A DNA stretch of 64,000 nt from positions 1,494,858-1,558,857 of the forward strand of contig CP017950.1 of NCBI GenBank assembly GCA_002838205.1, in the 5' to 3' direction. A program made the translations under genes and the position numbers. Below are positions 43,084 through 52,981 of this stretch, piece after piece. The stretch's first letter is position 1. Every line of letters starts with the position of its first letter. The notes under the pieces are model-generated. The model did not search any database and was not told the origin of the DNA. It worked only from the letters and a program-made list of their open reading frames with translations. The stretch is from Tenericutes bacterium MZ-XQ (lineage in GTDB: Bacteria > Bacillota_I > Bacilli_A > Acholeplasmatales > Acholeplasmataceae).

Positions 43084-44298
43084 ATGAAAAAAATTAGTGT
43101 TTATTCTGAAGTCGCACCCCTAAAAAAAGTACTTTTACATCGTCCTGGCAGGGAACTAGAGAACTTAACACCAAAGTGGTTAAATGAGTTGTTATTTGAT
43201 GATATCCCTTGGCTTATTAAAGCTCAAGAGGAGCATGATTATTTAGCTAAAGTTTTGAAAGAAAATGGCGTGGAAGTTGTTTATTTAGCTGATTTAGTTG
43301 AAGAAAGTCTTTACACACCAGCTATTAAAAAACAATTTATCGACCAATTTTTAAAAGAATCGAATCTTAATCATCATAAATCAAAACAAAAAGTTTATGA
43401 TTACTTGAGCAACATGCCAACAAAAGAAATGATTTTAACAACGATGTCAGGTATTGTCAAAACCGATTTTCAGACTTACAGAAAGCAAACTTTGAAAGAC
43501 TACATTAGAGATTATCCATTTATCACAGATCCAATGCCGAATCTTTATTTTACAAGGGATCCATTTGCATTTGTCTATGACCATGTCTCACTTAATAAGA
43601 TGTATAAGAACACAAGAGCACGAGAAACCATATATGGTGAATATATTTTCAAATATCATCCAATCTATAAAGATACACCTAAAGTTTACGATAGATCTGA
43701 AGATTATTCGATTGAAGGTGGAGACATTTTAGTTCTAAGTGATCAAGTGATTGCGGTAGGTATATCTGAAAGATCAGAACCAGATGGCGTAGAAAATTTT
43801 GCGAAACACATTTTCGCAAAAACTGATGCAGAAGTTGTTTTAGCAATTGACTTACCTAAAAAAAGAAGTTTCATGCATTTAGATACAGTTTTAACTCAAG
43901 TTGACAAGGATAAGTTCTTGATTCATCATGATTTTTTAGGCAACTTAAATGTATATGAAATCTATAGAGGAAGTCGTCCAAAAACACTTAGAATCATCCC
44001 TAAAAATTACTCAATAAAACGTCTATTCTCATATCATTTAAAAACTAAAATTACAGTCATCCCATGTGGTGGAGATGATAAAATCGCATCAGATAGAGAA
44101 CAATGGAATGATGGTGCCAACGCACTTGCAATAGCGCCTGGTGTTGTGATTGTTTATGAAAGAAACGCAATCACAAATAAACTCTTACAAGAAGAGGGCG
44201 TTAAGACCATCGAAATTCCATCTAGTGAGTTATCTAGAGGTCGTGGCGGTCCAAGATGTATGAGTATGCCACTGATTAGAGAAAGTAAAAACAGCTGA
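43084..44298 (+). CDS. arcA: Arginine deiminase
   Basis: Converts arginine to citrulline and ammonia, first step of the arginine deiminase pathway. The product from the ATG at 43084 (RBS GGAGG) has 404 residues. Family motifs: VLLHRPGRELENLTP, FTRDPFA, SIEGGDIL, FMHLDTVLT and catalytic Cys in RGGPRCMSMPL. All look intact. Genes for ornithine carbamoyltransferase, carbamate kinase and the arginine/ornithine antiporter are not in the window, so arcA is separated from the usual arc operon. Confidence 0.95.
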   Translation: MKKISVYSEVAPLKKVLLHRPGRELENLTPKWLNELLFDDIPWLIKAQEEHDYLAKVLKENGVEVVYLADLVEESLYTPAIKKQFIDQFLKESNLNHHKSKQKVYDYLSNMPTKEMILTTMSGIVKTDFQTYRKQTLKDYIRDYPFITDPMPNLYFTRDPFAFVYDHVSLNKMYKNTRARETIYGEYIFKYHPIYKDTPKVYDRSEDYSIEGGDILVLSDQVIAVGISERSEPDGVENFAKHIFAKTDAEVVLAIDLPKKRSFMHLDTVLTQVDKDKFLIHHDFLGNLNVYEIYRGSRPKTLRIIPKNYSIKRLFSYHLKTKITVIPCGGDDKIASDREQWNDGANALAIAPGVVIVYERNAITNKLLQEEGVKTIEIPSSELSRGRGGPRCMSMPLIRESKNS

Positions 44299-44316
44299 TT
44301 TTGTCAGCTGTTTTTT
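44286..44316. terminator. Terminator after arcA, shared with convergent gene
   Basis: AAACAGCTGA, loop of five and TCAGCTGTTT are followed by six T. The stem holds the arcA stop and reaches the end of the methyltransferase gene on the other strand. Confidence 0.88.
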
Positions 44317-44951
44317 AATGTAATATATCTATAATTATTTGTTTCAATGACTTTAAACCCAACTTTATCTGCCATCACTTCAAATGTTTTTGGAGTGTAG
44401 AATGTGACATGGCTTGGGTCTCTAATGTAAAACCAATCAAAAAATTCATCTTTTTCTTTCGGGTGAAAAAGCGTCATAATGGCTAGTATACCATCTTTTT
44501 TTAAAACACTTTTCAATTGATTTAGTGTCTGTCTAGGTTGCCATAGATGTTCAAAAACTTCAGAAGAAATGATGCCGTCATAGACATGATTAAATACTGA
44601 TTCATCCTTTGCATAAAAGTAATCATATATATCCACATCAAAATGATATCTTTTATTCAAAATTTCCTTTAAAACAGGTTCAGGTCCACTACCAAAATCT
44701 AACAAATGACCTTTTTTTATGTGTGGAATCAATGCACTATCTACAAAATTTGTAAGAAAGTTCACGTATCCTTGGTCTTCAATAGAGTTTTCATGTTGTT
44801 CATAAACATGCTTCTCTTCTTTAAGTGTTATTCTATTGGTTTCATCTTTATAAATCACTTCACAAGATTCACACTCATGAAAAATCATATCAAACCTTGG
44901 ATGTTTATATGTTTTTATTTGTTTTGATCCGCAGATCTTACATATAGGCAT
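44304..44951 (-). CDS. SAM-dependent methyltransferase with N-terminal zinc-ribbon
   Basis: 215 residues. The N-terminus has two CxxC pairs (CKICGSK and CESCEV, about Cys4/7 and Cys27/30) that probably bind zinc. A class I Rossmann methyltransferase follows with motif I LLDFGSGPEPVL, a motif around GIISSEVFEHLWQPRQTL and LKKDGILAIMT. Such zinc-ribbon methyltransferases modify small molecules or cell-surface sugars; the substrate is not clear. It overlaps the arcA terminator at its 3' end and is nine bases after the DUF554 gene on the same strand. Confidence 0.82.
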   Translation of the reverse strand: MPICKICGSKQIKTYKHPRFDMIFHECESCEVIYKDETNRITLKEEKHVYEQHENSIEDQGYVNFLTNFVDSALIPHIKKGHLLDFGSGPEPVLKEILNKRYHFDVDIYDYFYAKDESVFNHVYDGIISSEVFEHLWQPRQTLNQLKSVLKKDGILAIMTLFHPKEKDEFFDWFYIRDPSHVTFYTPKTFEVMADKVGFKVIETNNYRYITLKNS

Positions 44952-44959
44952 AAACCCTC

Positions 44960-45667
44960 CTAAAATATATTGATTATAATTTCATATATGATTGGAATAA
45001 GTAATGCAGGTAGCAAGTTGGCTACTTTTATTTTTTTAATTTCCATAAAGTTAAATCCAATAGCAATCAATATAATACTTCCAATCATAGATAATGCACT
45101 GATTATATCTGGTGTTGCATAACTGCTTAAATATCTTGCTAAAAGCGTGATTGATCCTTGATAGACAAGAACACTGATTGCTGAAAAGGCAACCCCAATA
45201 CCTAAGAAAGAAGCCAATACCATTGCGGTAATAAAGTCTAATGTTGATTTAATTAGTAGTGTTGTCATGCCTAGACCTAATCCATCTTGAATTGCGCCTG
45301 TAATTGCCATAGCGCCCACACAAAAGATTAAGGTTGCTGTAATGAAACCTTTAGCAAGCGGTGGTAGCTTGTATTTTTTTTCGACTTTGTATGCCAGATC
45401 AGTAAGTCTTTGATCGATATCAATCCACTCACCTATGATCACACCAATCACTAAAGATAATATGATGAGCAAATCCATTCGTGTTGAAAAAGACGTTCCA
45501 TCAAAGACTATAAAATCTTTGACAAACCACCCAATAGATAATGCAATCAAGCCTAATCCTAACGTGAACATAATTGCTTTTTGTATTTTTTCAGATAATC
45601 CCTTTTTAAAAATGATGCCTAGAAAGGTCGCTAGTATAATTGCAGCTGCATTAATTATAGTTCCCAT
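44960..45667 (-). CDS. DUF554 membrane protein
   Basis: 235 residues, about six TM helices. The start MGTIINAAAIILATFLGIIF and the glycine-rich segment VGAMAITGAIQDGL with STLDFITAMVLASFLGIGVAFS are typical of DUF554 (YqgA-like) proteins. Function of the family is unknown, probably transport. Cotranscribed with the methyltransferase gene. Confidence 0.88.
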   Translation of the reverse strand: MGTIINAAAIILATFLGIIFKKGLSEKIQKAIMFTLGLGLIALSIGWFVKDFIVFDGTSFSTRMDLLIILSLVIGVIIGEWIDIDQRLTDLAYKVEKKYKLPPLAKGFITATLIFCVGAMAITGAIQDGLGLGMTTLLIKSTLDFITAMVLASFLGIGVAFSAISVLVYQGSITLLARYLSSYATPDIISALSMIGSIILIAIGFNFMEIKKIKVANLLPALLIPIIYEIIINIF

Positions 45668-45710
45668 AATATGTCATTCACCTTGTTTATATACCTTTCT
45701 TTAAAAATAT

Positions 45711-45745
45711 GAAGAGTCAATCAAGAAACTTGAAAGACTCTTTAT
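45711..45745 (-). terminator. Possible terminator of the aldo/keto reductase gene
   Basis: AGAGTC pairs with GACTCT and an inner CAAG with CTTG; a short T-rich stretch follows on the minus strand. The hairpin has an interrupted stem, so strength is uncertain. Confidence 0.45.
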
Positions 45746-45747
45746 CA

Positions 45748-46680
45748 TTACCATGGAAGTGGATCGTTCTTAATGTGGTTGTCGTATAAATCTATAAAAG
45801 CTTGTTTAAATTTTTCTGGTAGCTTATATGATTGATATTCAATGTGATTTTCTAAATGTTCGATATTTTTAATACCAGGAATCACTAAATCAATTTCATC
45901 AAAGCTCATGATAAATGCAATCGCATATTTCGTAACATTGTCATCTTTAGTGATATTTTTGATTTCTTGAACGAGTTTAGCTCTTCTTTCAATCGTTTCA
46001 ATATCCCATCTCGAACGGATGCCTTCAAACTCGGAATTTTCATTATATTTGCCAGTTAACCAACCTGAATCAAGTGGAACTTTTGTAATAAGCGTTATTC
46101 CTTTTTCTTTAGCTTTTTTGAACAATGGTCTCGCTTCTTGAAAAAAGATATTAAATAGTATCTCTACTACATCAACATTTAAATGTTCGATCACAGCTTC
46201 TAACTCTTCATAAGTATCAATACTTACGCCATAGGCCTTAATTAAACCTTCTTCTTTAAGACGATCTAACTCTTCAAAATGATCTGTTTCGTGTTTTAAT
46301 ATGCTCATATCTGGATTATGTAATAAAACGCTATCTAGTGATTTAACCTTTAGTCTTTCTAAAGATTCATAAATTTGCTCTTCTAGTGATGAAACACTAA
46401 AATCAGTACTTCCATCAGCCATATGCCCAAGCTTTGTATTAACAATGATTTGATCTTCTTTACCAGATATTGCATCACCGATAATTGTTTCACTCATGCC
46501 TGCTGCATATCCAGGGGCTGTATCAAAAAAGCGAATACCTGAGTTTATAGCTTTTTTGACAAGTCCTACTCCATCATCATAAGCCATATAACCCCAAAAT
46601 TCAGTATTGCCTAATTGCCATGCACCAAATCCTAACCTTGGTGTTTTCTTATTTGTTTTTAAAAAGGTAAATTCCTTCAT
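45748..46680 (-). CDS. Aldo/keto reductase
   Basis: NAD(P)H-dependent carbonyl reductase of 310 residues with the (beta/alpha)8 fold. Visible catalytic parts are Asp and Tyr in IRFFDTAPGYAAGMSE, Lys in IIVNTKLGH and His in DSVLLHNPD. The C-terminal cofactor region reads DLVIPGIKNIEHLENHIEYQ. It is monocistronic and faces away from the esterase gene at 46784. Physiological substrate unknown. Confidence 0.92.
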   Translation of the reverse strand: MKEFTFLKTNKKTPRLGFGAWQLGNTEFWGYMAYDDGVGLVKKAINSGIRFFDTAPGYAAGMSETIIGDAISGKEDQIIVNTKLGHMADGSTDFSVSSLEEQIYESLERLKVKSLDSVLLHNPDMSILKHETDHFEELDRLKEEGLIKAYGVSIDTYEELEAVIEHLNVDVVEILFNIFFQEARPLFKKAKEKGITLITKVPLDSGWLTGKYNENSEFEGIRSRWDIETIERRAKLVQEIKNITKDDNVTKYAIAFIMSFDEIDLVIPGIKNIEHLENHIEYQSYKLPEKFKQAFIDLYDNHIKNDPLPW

Positions 46681-46783
46681 AAAGCACCTCCGTTACCATA
46701 CTTTTATTTTAACATACAATTTTCGATGTTTAGCCTCTAAAGAGCTAAAAATCATGATAAAATAAACAAAAGGAGATGATTTT

Positions 46784-47572
46784 GTGAACATCATAAAAAA
46801 ACAACTCATGATACCGACAACCCAAAAAAAACGTACGATCAGAGTTTTAGTTCCGGATGATTATGCAAAAAGTGATCAAGCATATCCTGTGATTTATATG
46901 CATGACGGACAAAACCTATTTGAAGATCGTACTGCTTACAATCAGTCATCGTGGAGAGTATATGAAACTTTATCACAGTTAAAAACTGATAATAAAATTA
47001 AAAGAGATGTAATTGTTGTTGGCATTGACAATTCTGATTTACGGTTTTTTGAGTATTCCCCTTGGGTTGGAAAAGACATGGTTAAAAAAATGTTTAAGAT
47101 TCAGATCGGCGGTCTCGGTGATGTCTATGCTGATTTTGTAGTTAAGAAAGTTAAACCTTATATCGATAAAAATTTTAGAACGCTACCTAATTATGAACAT
47201 ACTTCAATTGCCGGAAGTTCTATGGGCGCTTATATTTCTACATATATTGCCGCAAAACATCCTGATATATTTAAAAATGTTGGTGTTTTTTCATTAGCAT
47301 CTTGGTTTAATGAAGATGATTTTTTGAAATATATTGATGTAGCTGACATTAAACCAGATCAAAGGTTTTTTATATCCATCGGCAAGAACGAGTCATCTGA
47401 CCCATCAAATAAAAACTTCAATAAAATATATTTAAATAACAGTAGACATTTAAAAACTCATTTAGAAGAAAAAAATGTAGAAGATATCTTCTACATTGAA
47501 ACTGATGATATTCATAATGAACTTGCATGGCGAAAAATGTTTGAAACATTTGCGCTTTGGTTATTAAAATAA
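46784..47572 (+). CDS. Esterase D/Fes-type alpha/beta hydrolase
   Basis: 262 residues with a GTG start at 46784 and AGGAG eight bases upstream. The putative-esterase fold shows YPVIYMHDGQNLFEDRTAYN, YIDKNFRTLPN, the nucleophile elbow SIAGSSMGAYIS and a likely catalytic His in DDIHNELAWRKMFE. No signal peptide, so cytoplasmic. Related families hydrolyse acyl, feruloyl or siderophore esters. It converges with another esterase (frameshifted) of the same superfamily only four bases away, but the two are not close copies. Confidence 0.85.
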   Translation: MNIIKKQLMIPTTQKKRTIRVLVPDDYAKSDQAYPVIYMHDGQNLFEDRTAYNQSSWRVYETLSQLKTDNKIKRDVIVVGIDNSDLRFFEYSPWVGKDMVKKMFKIQIGGLGDVYADFVVKKVKPYIDKNFRTLPNYEHTSIAGSSMGAYISTYIAAKHPDIFKNVGVFSLASWFNEDDFLKYIDVADIKPDQRFFISIGKNESSDPSNKNFNKIYLNNSRHLKTHLEEKNVEDIFYIETDDIHNELAWRKMFETFALWLLK

Positions 47573-47576
47573 AAAT

Positions 47577-48322
47577 TTATTCAAACATCCATTTTAAAAC
47601 ATCTTTAATATACATATCCCATAATCTCCATTCATGACCACCTGGTGATTCTTGATGAATATATGGGATGTTTTTTTCATTTAAATTTTTCAATAGATTG
47701 ATGTGATCTGGATAAAGAAAGTCATCTGTTCCACAAGCAATAAATAGGCCCGGTATGTGCCCTTTATTATATGCTTTTTCTAACAAATAAAAAATGTCAT
47801 TCTTTGTGCCTTTGACAGGCATTTTTCTAAATGCACTGATAAACTGTTTGCTTTTTGGTAAATGCTTATTGAGTTCATACAATCTATCCACATCGATAGC
47901 ACCCGAAAGGCTTGCTATTTTTTCATATTTGTTTGGATAGGTTAATCCGATTTTTAATGCCCCATACCCACCCATGGATAATCCAGCAACATATCGATCT
48001 TCTTTCTTTTTAGATACAAGAAACATATGTTCAATGATTTGAGGTAATTCTTTAGCAACATAATCAAAATATTTAATGTTGTATATATTATTTGTATAAT
48101 AACTATTATGAACCGAAGGCATCACAACACAAATACTATACATATTTGCATACCTCTCAATTGCAGTTTGTCTCATCCAGTCCATATAATGTCCTGTGTA
48201 TCCATGTAATAGATATAAGACCTTAACTTTTTTTGCTTCTCAATATGCTCTGGATAGATAACTGCAACAGTAGTATTCATATCTAACATGTTTGATTTCA
48301 TTTGAATTTCCATAAATGCCAT
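47577..48322 (-). pseudogene. Tributyrin-esterase-like gene (EstA family) interrupted by a -1 frameshift in an A7 run
   Basis: The start at 48322 (RBS GAGGAG) gives MAFMEIQMKSNMLDMNTTVA, the normal N-terminus of the EstA family. The frame then breaks at a run of seven A on the coding strand (48234-48228). Adding one A restores VKVLYLLHGYTGHYMDWMRQ and joins the long downstream frame, which contains the nucleophile elbow GLSMGGYGAL, Asp in CGTDDFLYPD and His in GGHEW. All catalytic elements are intact on either side. It is either a sequence error, a real inactivation or a slippage-expressed gene. The full product would be about 248 residues, cytoplasmic. Confidence 0.85.
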
Positions 48323-48479
48323 AGTATCACTCCTCAAACTCATTATACAAGATGATGTTTTAAATAAGAATACTATTTTGTGATTATTTCTTTCATAGTT
48401 TAAGATAATCCCCAATAAACATGAAAGATGACCCATAATATGATAAAATATAAGATAAATGACACCAAAGGAGAATCTT

Positions 48480-51158
48480 ATGGACAAACAAAGTTATCAA
48501 TTATCTTATGAAGATACTATAAAAAATCTAAATACTCACATAGAAAATGGCTTAACTGAAGATGAAGCCAAAAAGCGATTAGAAAAATATGGTAGAAATG
48601 AGTTGGAAGAATCTAAAAAAAGACCACTGATTTTAAGATTTTTCGATCAAATCAATGACTTTATGATTTATGTGCTTATTGCTGCATCAATCTTATCATT
48701 TGTTACAGATGAGCCTTCAGAAGGTATCTTAATCTTAATGATTGTTTTATTAAATGCTTTACTCGGTTTATTTCAAGAAGCAAAAGCTGAAAAAGCACTG
48801 GAATCAATCAAAGCTATGTCTTCGCCACAAGCAAAAGTTTTAAGAGATGGTCAAGAAAAATTAATCGATGTTAAATTTCTAACTGTTGGTGATATTGTTA
48901 TTTTAGATGCAGGAGATTATGTCCCTGCTGATGTTAGAATCATAGAATCCATTAACTTAAAAACTGACGAGTCTCCATTAACTGGTGAAGCCATTCCTGT
49001 TGAAAAAACAGTAGAAATAATTAATGAAGATGAAGTTGCATTAGGTGATCGTACCAATTTAGGATTCATGGGGACTGTAGTCACTTATGGACGAGGTAAG
49101 GCAGTTGTTATACACACTGGTATGCAAACTGAATTAGGGAAAATAGCGACAATGCTTAGTGAAACAATGTCAGAAACCACGCCGCTTCAAAAAAGTATGG
49201 CAAAACTTGGTAAGACCTTAGCTTTACTTGCCCTAGGTATTACATTCATCATCTTCGCAATTACAATTATTGAAGCTTATACCATTGACGGAAGTGCTTC
49301 ATTTGAAGATTGGAAAGAAGCATTACTTACTTCTGTTGCGTTAGCTGTAGCTGCAATTCCTGAAGGATTACCTGCAATTATTACGATTGTATTAGCTTTA
49401 GGCATGCAAAATCTTGTTAAAAAGAATGCAATTATTAGAACTCTTCCTGCTGTAGAAACTTTAGGATCTACGAGTATCATATGTTCAGATAAAACTGGTA
49501 CATTAACACAAAATTTAATGACTGTTACAAAAGTTTTTGTTGAAAATAAATTAGTAGATATCAATGAGAAAACCAAAACTAATGAAGCCTTAGATAAATT
49601 AACATTATTTGGTGCCTTATGTAATGACACGAAAGTCTCTATTCAAGACAATCAATATGTAAAAATAGGGGATCCAACTGAAATAGCATTCATCGATCTT
49701 GCACTTACATTAAATAAAAAGCCAATGGATATGATTGATGATAATGAAAGAATATACGAACTTCCATTTGACTCAGATCGAAAAATGATGACAACTGTTC
49801 ATGATTTTAAAGATGGAAGATACGCAGTTGTTAAAGGGGCACCTGATGTCATCTTTAGTCGTTCTTCTTCTGTTTATAACCAAGAAAAATTTGATATTAA
49901 GCCCTATGAAAAAGCAAATCAGGATATGTCAAACAATGCTTTACGCGTATTAGCTGTTGCATTTAAGAAAATAGATAAGTCATTAACATTAAAAAACTTA
50001 ACAACTGATGATCTAGAAACTGACTTAACGCTCCTTGGTTTAGTTGGCATGATTGATCCTGCAAGACCTGAAGCAAAAGACGCTATCGAATTATGTAATA
50101 GAGCTGGTATTAAAACGATTATGATTACCGGTGATCATATCAATACTGCAGTTGCGATCGCTCGTGATCTAAATATTCTATCTGATCATGAACTTGCAAT
50201 CACGGGTAAAGAACTTGATCAAATGAGTGATGATGAATTTTTTGAAAAACTAGAAAACATAAGAGTATACGCTCGTGTAAGTCCAGAAAACAAAGTTCGT
50301 ATTGTTGATGCCTGGAAAAGAGCAAATAAAGTTGTTGCAATGACTGGTGATGGAGTCAATGATGCTCCTTCTATTAAAAAAGCTGATATTGGTATATCAA
50401 TGGGTATCACAGGTACAGAAGTTGCAAAAGGTGCAGCTGATATGGTCTTAACCGATGATAATTTTGCAACGATTGTCAATGCAGTAAGCGAAGGTAGAAC
50501 CATTTTTGCAAACATAAAAAAAGCAATCCACTTTTTACTCAGCTGTAATATCGGTGAAATTGTTACAATTTTCTTAGGAACAACTATCGGCATATTAATC
50601 TTTAGCGGTCGCGTTACTACACTTACCGCTGTTCAAATCCTATGGGTAAATCTTGTAACTGATTCACTCATGGCTATTGCATTAGGTTTAGAACCTAAAG
50701 AAGAGAATATCATGGATCAACAGCCAAGAGATACACAAAAATCGATATTTGCTGATGGATTAGGTATGAAAATTGGACTTCAAGGTTTAATGCTAGGATT
50801 AATTTCATTTGCAGCATATATCATCGGATGGTTCTTAGAGCCTTCAGCAATTAGAGAAGTAAAAATGATTACTGCGCAAACAATGACGTTTATCGTTCTT
50901 GCATTATCCCAATTAGCTCATGCATTCAATGTAAGAAGTGAACTCTATTCAATCTTTAAACTTAAGAGAAATAAGTTTATTTTCTATGCTTTAGCAGCAA
51001 GTATTACTTTACAACTACTGGTTGTATTCATACCATTTACAAGAGATGTTTTTGGTATAACAGCACTACCTTTTAACTACTGGTTTATTATTATTGGATT
51101 AGTAATTCTACCCATATTAATTATCGAAAGTATTAAGTTAGTTAAAAACCGTAAGTAA
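48480..51158 (+). CDS. P-type Ca2+-transporting ATPase (PacL/SERCA-like)
   Basis: 892-residue cation pump expelling Ca2+ (or similar) from the cytoplasm. Key parts: cation-ATPase N domain, actuator motif TDESPLTGEAIPV, TM4 motif AAIPEGLPAIITI, phosphorylation motif CSDKTGTLTQN, KGAPD in the nucleotide domain, hinge TGDGVNDAPSIKKADIG and a C-terminal four-helix domain. RBS AAAGGAG precedes the ATG at 48480; a more upstream ATG in frame lies before the RBS. The PEGLPA motif and overall pattern point to a type IIA Ca2+ pump. Single gene with its own terminator. Confidence 0.94.
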   Translation: MDKQSYQLSYEDTIKNLNTHIENGLTEDEAKKRLEKYGRNELEESKKRPLILRFFDQINDFMIYVLIAASILSFVTDEPSEGILILMIVLLNALLGLFQEAKAEKALESIKAMSSPQAKVLRDGQEKLIDVKFLTVGDIVILDAGDYVPADVRIIESINLKTDESPLTGEAIPVEKTVEIINEDEVALGDRTNLGFMGTVVTYGRGKAVVIHTGMQTELGKIATMLSETMSETTPLQKSMAKLGKTLALLALGITFIIFAITIIEAYTIDGSASFEDWKEALLTSVALAVAAIPEGLPAIITIVLALGMQNLVKKNAIIRTLPAVETLGSTSIICSDKTGTLTQNLMTVTKVFVENKLVDINEKTKTNEALDKLTLFGALCNDTKVSIQDNQYVKIGDPTEIAFIDLALTLNKKPMDMIDDNERIYELPFDSDRKMMTTVHDFKDGRYAVVKGAPDVIFSRSSSVYNQEKFDIKPYEKANQDMSNNALRVLAVAFKKIDKSLTLKNLTTDDLETDLTLLGLVGMIDPARPEAKDAIELCNRAGIKTIMITGDHINTAVAIARDLNILSDHELAITGKELDQMSDDEFFEKLENIRVYARVSPENKVRIVDAWKRANKVVAMTGDGVNDAPSIKKADIGISMGITGTEVAKGAADMVLTDDNFATIVNAVSEGRTIFANIKKAIHFLLSCNIGEIVTIFLGTTIGILIFSGRVTTLTAVQILWVNLVTDSLMAIALGLEPKEENIMDQQPRDTQKSIFADGLGMKIGLQGLMLGLISFAAYIIGWFLEPSAIREVKMITAQTMTFIVLALSQLAHAFNVRSELYSIFKLKRNKFIFYALAASITLQLLVVFIPFTRDVFGITALPFNYWFIIIGLVILPILIIESIKLVKNRK

Positions 51159-51163
51159 AGATA

Positions 51164-51190
51164 AAGCCGAATCGCTTGATTCGGCTTTTT
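51164..51190 (+). terminator. Terminator of the P-type ATPase gene
   Basis: AAGCCGAATC, loop GCTT and GATTCGGCTT form a perfect ten-pair stem with a T-run on the plus strand. It abuts the 3' end of the convergent DUF3137 gene. Confidence 0.92.
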
Positions 51191-52009
51191 TTATGCAGGA
51201 ATTAAATCAATTAGTTCTTCAATGAGCTTAATTTCTTTTTTTATTTCTTCAAAAAATGTTTGATCAATTTCTCTAAACATCCTCAAATCAAAAGAATCAA
51301 TTCTTGTGTCTAAAGCGATATAAACTTGATTATCTTTAAATCCAAACATGACTCTTTTCGCAACACTTCTAAACTCAATAAGTTTTTCCATAAACGCTGG
51401 TTTTAATAAGTAAAATGCAGAATGTTTATCAACTGAAAACACATCATAAAGTTTATTAAAAGCAATCGATTCTAAATCAACTCTCTGTAATTCAGAAAAC
51501 CAATTAAACCCTATAGATAGATTCGGCATGATATAGACATCGTTTTCAAATTTTTTCTCAAAATCAATCATGAAAAATCTGCCTTGAAAAACTGTAACAA
51601 CCGTTGTAGATTTACCATTACTTCTAACATCTTGAAGTTTTACATCAGCGCAAGCAAATTTTTTATCCTTCATAACGCCTGATAAATAATCTTCACTATA
51701 ATATCTATCTTCTTTTTTCAGTATTTTCGATCCATATACCACTTCTTTTTCAAAGCCTTTTTTTGGATCATAATCAATGCCTTTAATCTCATCCTCAATG
51801 ATTTTTTTAACATGTATGGCTTTGAAATCAGTAGATAGTTTTTTAAACTGTGATCCCGTAATTGCCATGATGAGACCACCAGCAATAAATCCAATCATAA
51901 AAACTGGATTTGCAATAAAACTGATAAATGATATACCTGTAATTGCTCCCCCAAAAATCATGAAGCCTTCTAACCTTTTCTTCTTGTTATTTATTTCTCT
52001 TAGATCCAT
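51191..52009 (-). CDS. DUF3137 membrane protein
   Basis: 272 residues. After a lysine-rich start come two adjacent TM helices (about 18-55, GFMIFGGAITGISFISFIAN onward) and then a cytoplasmic-looking domain with YYSEDYLSGVMKDKKFACAD, TTVVTVFQGRFFMIDF and FWFSELQRVDLES-like segments that define DUF3137. Function unknown. It overlaps the NYN gene upstream by 23 bases, so they are coupled. Confidence 0.82.
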   Translation of the reverse strand: MDLREINNKKKRLEGFMIFGGAITGISFISFIANPVFMIGFIAGGLIMAITGSQFKKLSTDFKAIHVKKIIEDEIKGIDYDPKKGFEKEVVYGSKILKKEDRYYSEDYLSGVMKDKKFACADVKLQDVRSNGKSTTVVTVFQGRFFMIDFEKKFENDVYIMPNLSIGFNWFSELQRVDLESIAFNKLYDVFSVDKHSAFYLLKPAFMEKLIEFRSVAKRVMFGFKDNQVYIALDTRIDSFDLRMFREIDQTFFEEIKKEIKLIEELIDLIPA

Positions 52010-52901
52010 TTGTCTTCACCAATTTAACCCAATTGTTACTTACGCTAACTGATTTTATACTCGCGATAAACTTACCGAATTGTGAGAACCCAAATTCTTT
52101 ATAATTGAAGCCTAAGAAGATTTCTTCTAGTTCTTGCTTTAATTGTGACAACAACATCTTATTTGTTTTCTGTTCACTGACTATGTCGATAACTTTCTTA
52201 GCGATTTCATCAAAATTCAACCCTGATTTAAACTCTACAATCATATCATTTTGAATCGTTCTTAGTCCAGAAAATGTATTGACTAAGCTGGATAAATTCT
52301 TAACTCCGTATTTTCTTACATCAAAATCAGAACTTCTATTTCTTAACATATTGCCTAAATTACTTAATGGCATCTTATTGCCATTATCTATGATGATATC
52401 TTTTATGATTTTTTCAATGTCATCATCGTCATTATTCATTGTAGTTGAAGCAGTTCCATCTTCATCTTCTAAATACTCAAAATACTTAAACTCATTACAT
52501 GCTGACTTGAAAGCCTCTGTAACTTTCTTTTCATTACCAACACCAATAACGGTCATACCACCTTCTCTAAGTTTCATCGCAAGTGGTGTGAAATCACTAT
52601 CGCTTGTAATCAAAAAGAACGTATTAACTTTTTCTTGATACATCATCTCTAAAGCATCAATTGCCATCGCCATATCTGCAGCATTCTTTCCAGATGCAAC
52701 ATTATACTGATGCATCGGTTTAATCGCATAGTTTAAAGCTGTTTGGTGCCATTCTTTTGGTAAATTCCATATATCTCCATAAAACCTTGCAATGACAATT
52801 CTCCCATATTTTGCGATCTCATGCATGATTGGTTTAATATATTTAGCTGAAATATTTTCAGAATCAATTAAAAGTGCAATTCTATAATTATTTTGTTCCA
52901 T
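51987..52901 (-). CDS. NYN-domain ribonuclease-like protein with OST-HTH/LOTUS domain
   Basis: The start at 52901 (MEQNNYRIALLIDSENISAK) has AAGAGG as RBS; the open frame extends further upstream but only through non-coding-looking sequence. Residues about 1-140 form a LabA/NYN PIN-like domain with acidic residues in LIDSEN, DMAMAIDALEM and ITSDSDFTPLAMKL, probable metal ligands of an RNase. Residues about 165-300 hold two OST-HTH-like RNA-binding segments (LSNLGNMLRNRSSDFDVRKY; LLSQLKQELEEIFLGFNYKE). An RNA-processing role is inferred. Paired with DUF3137. Confidence 0.85.
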   Translation of the reverse strand: MEQNNYRIALLIDSENISAKYIKPIMHEIAKYGRIVIARFYGDIWNLPKEWHQTALNYAIKPMHQYNVASGKNAADMAMAIDALEMMYQEKVNTFFLITSDSDFTPLAMKLREGGMTVIGVGNEKKVTEAFKSACNEFKYFEYLEDEDGTASTTMNNDDDDIEKIIKDIIIDNGNKMPLSNLGNMLRNRSSDFDVRKYGVKNLSSLVNTFSGLRTIQNDMIVEFKSGLNFDEIAKKVIDIVSEQKTNKMLLSQLKQELEEIFLGFNYKEFGFSQFGKFIASIKSVSVSNNWVKLVKTNGSKRNK

Positions 52902-52981
52902 ATGAACCTCTTTTCTAAACATCGTTTTGTCTATATTAAGTATAGCATAATTAGTGCAAAATGAAAATGTCACACTAAAAC

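Noticed and set aside
48173-48487. Independent 104-codon minus-strand gene
   Set aside because: Its end carries the N-terminus of the esterase; it is the out-of-frame first part of the frameshifted gene.
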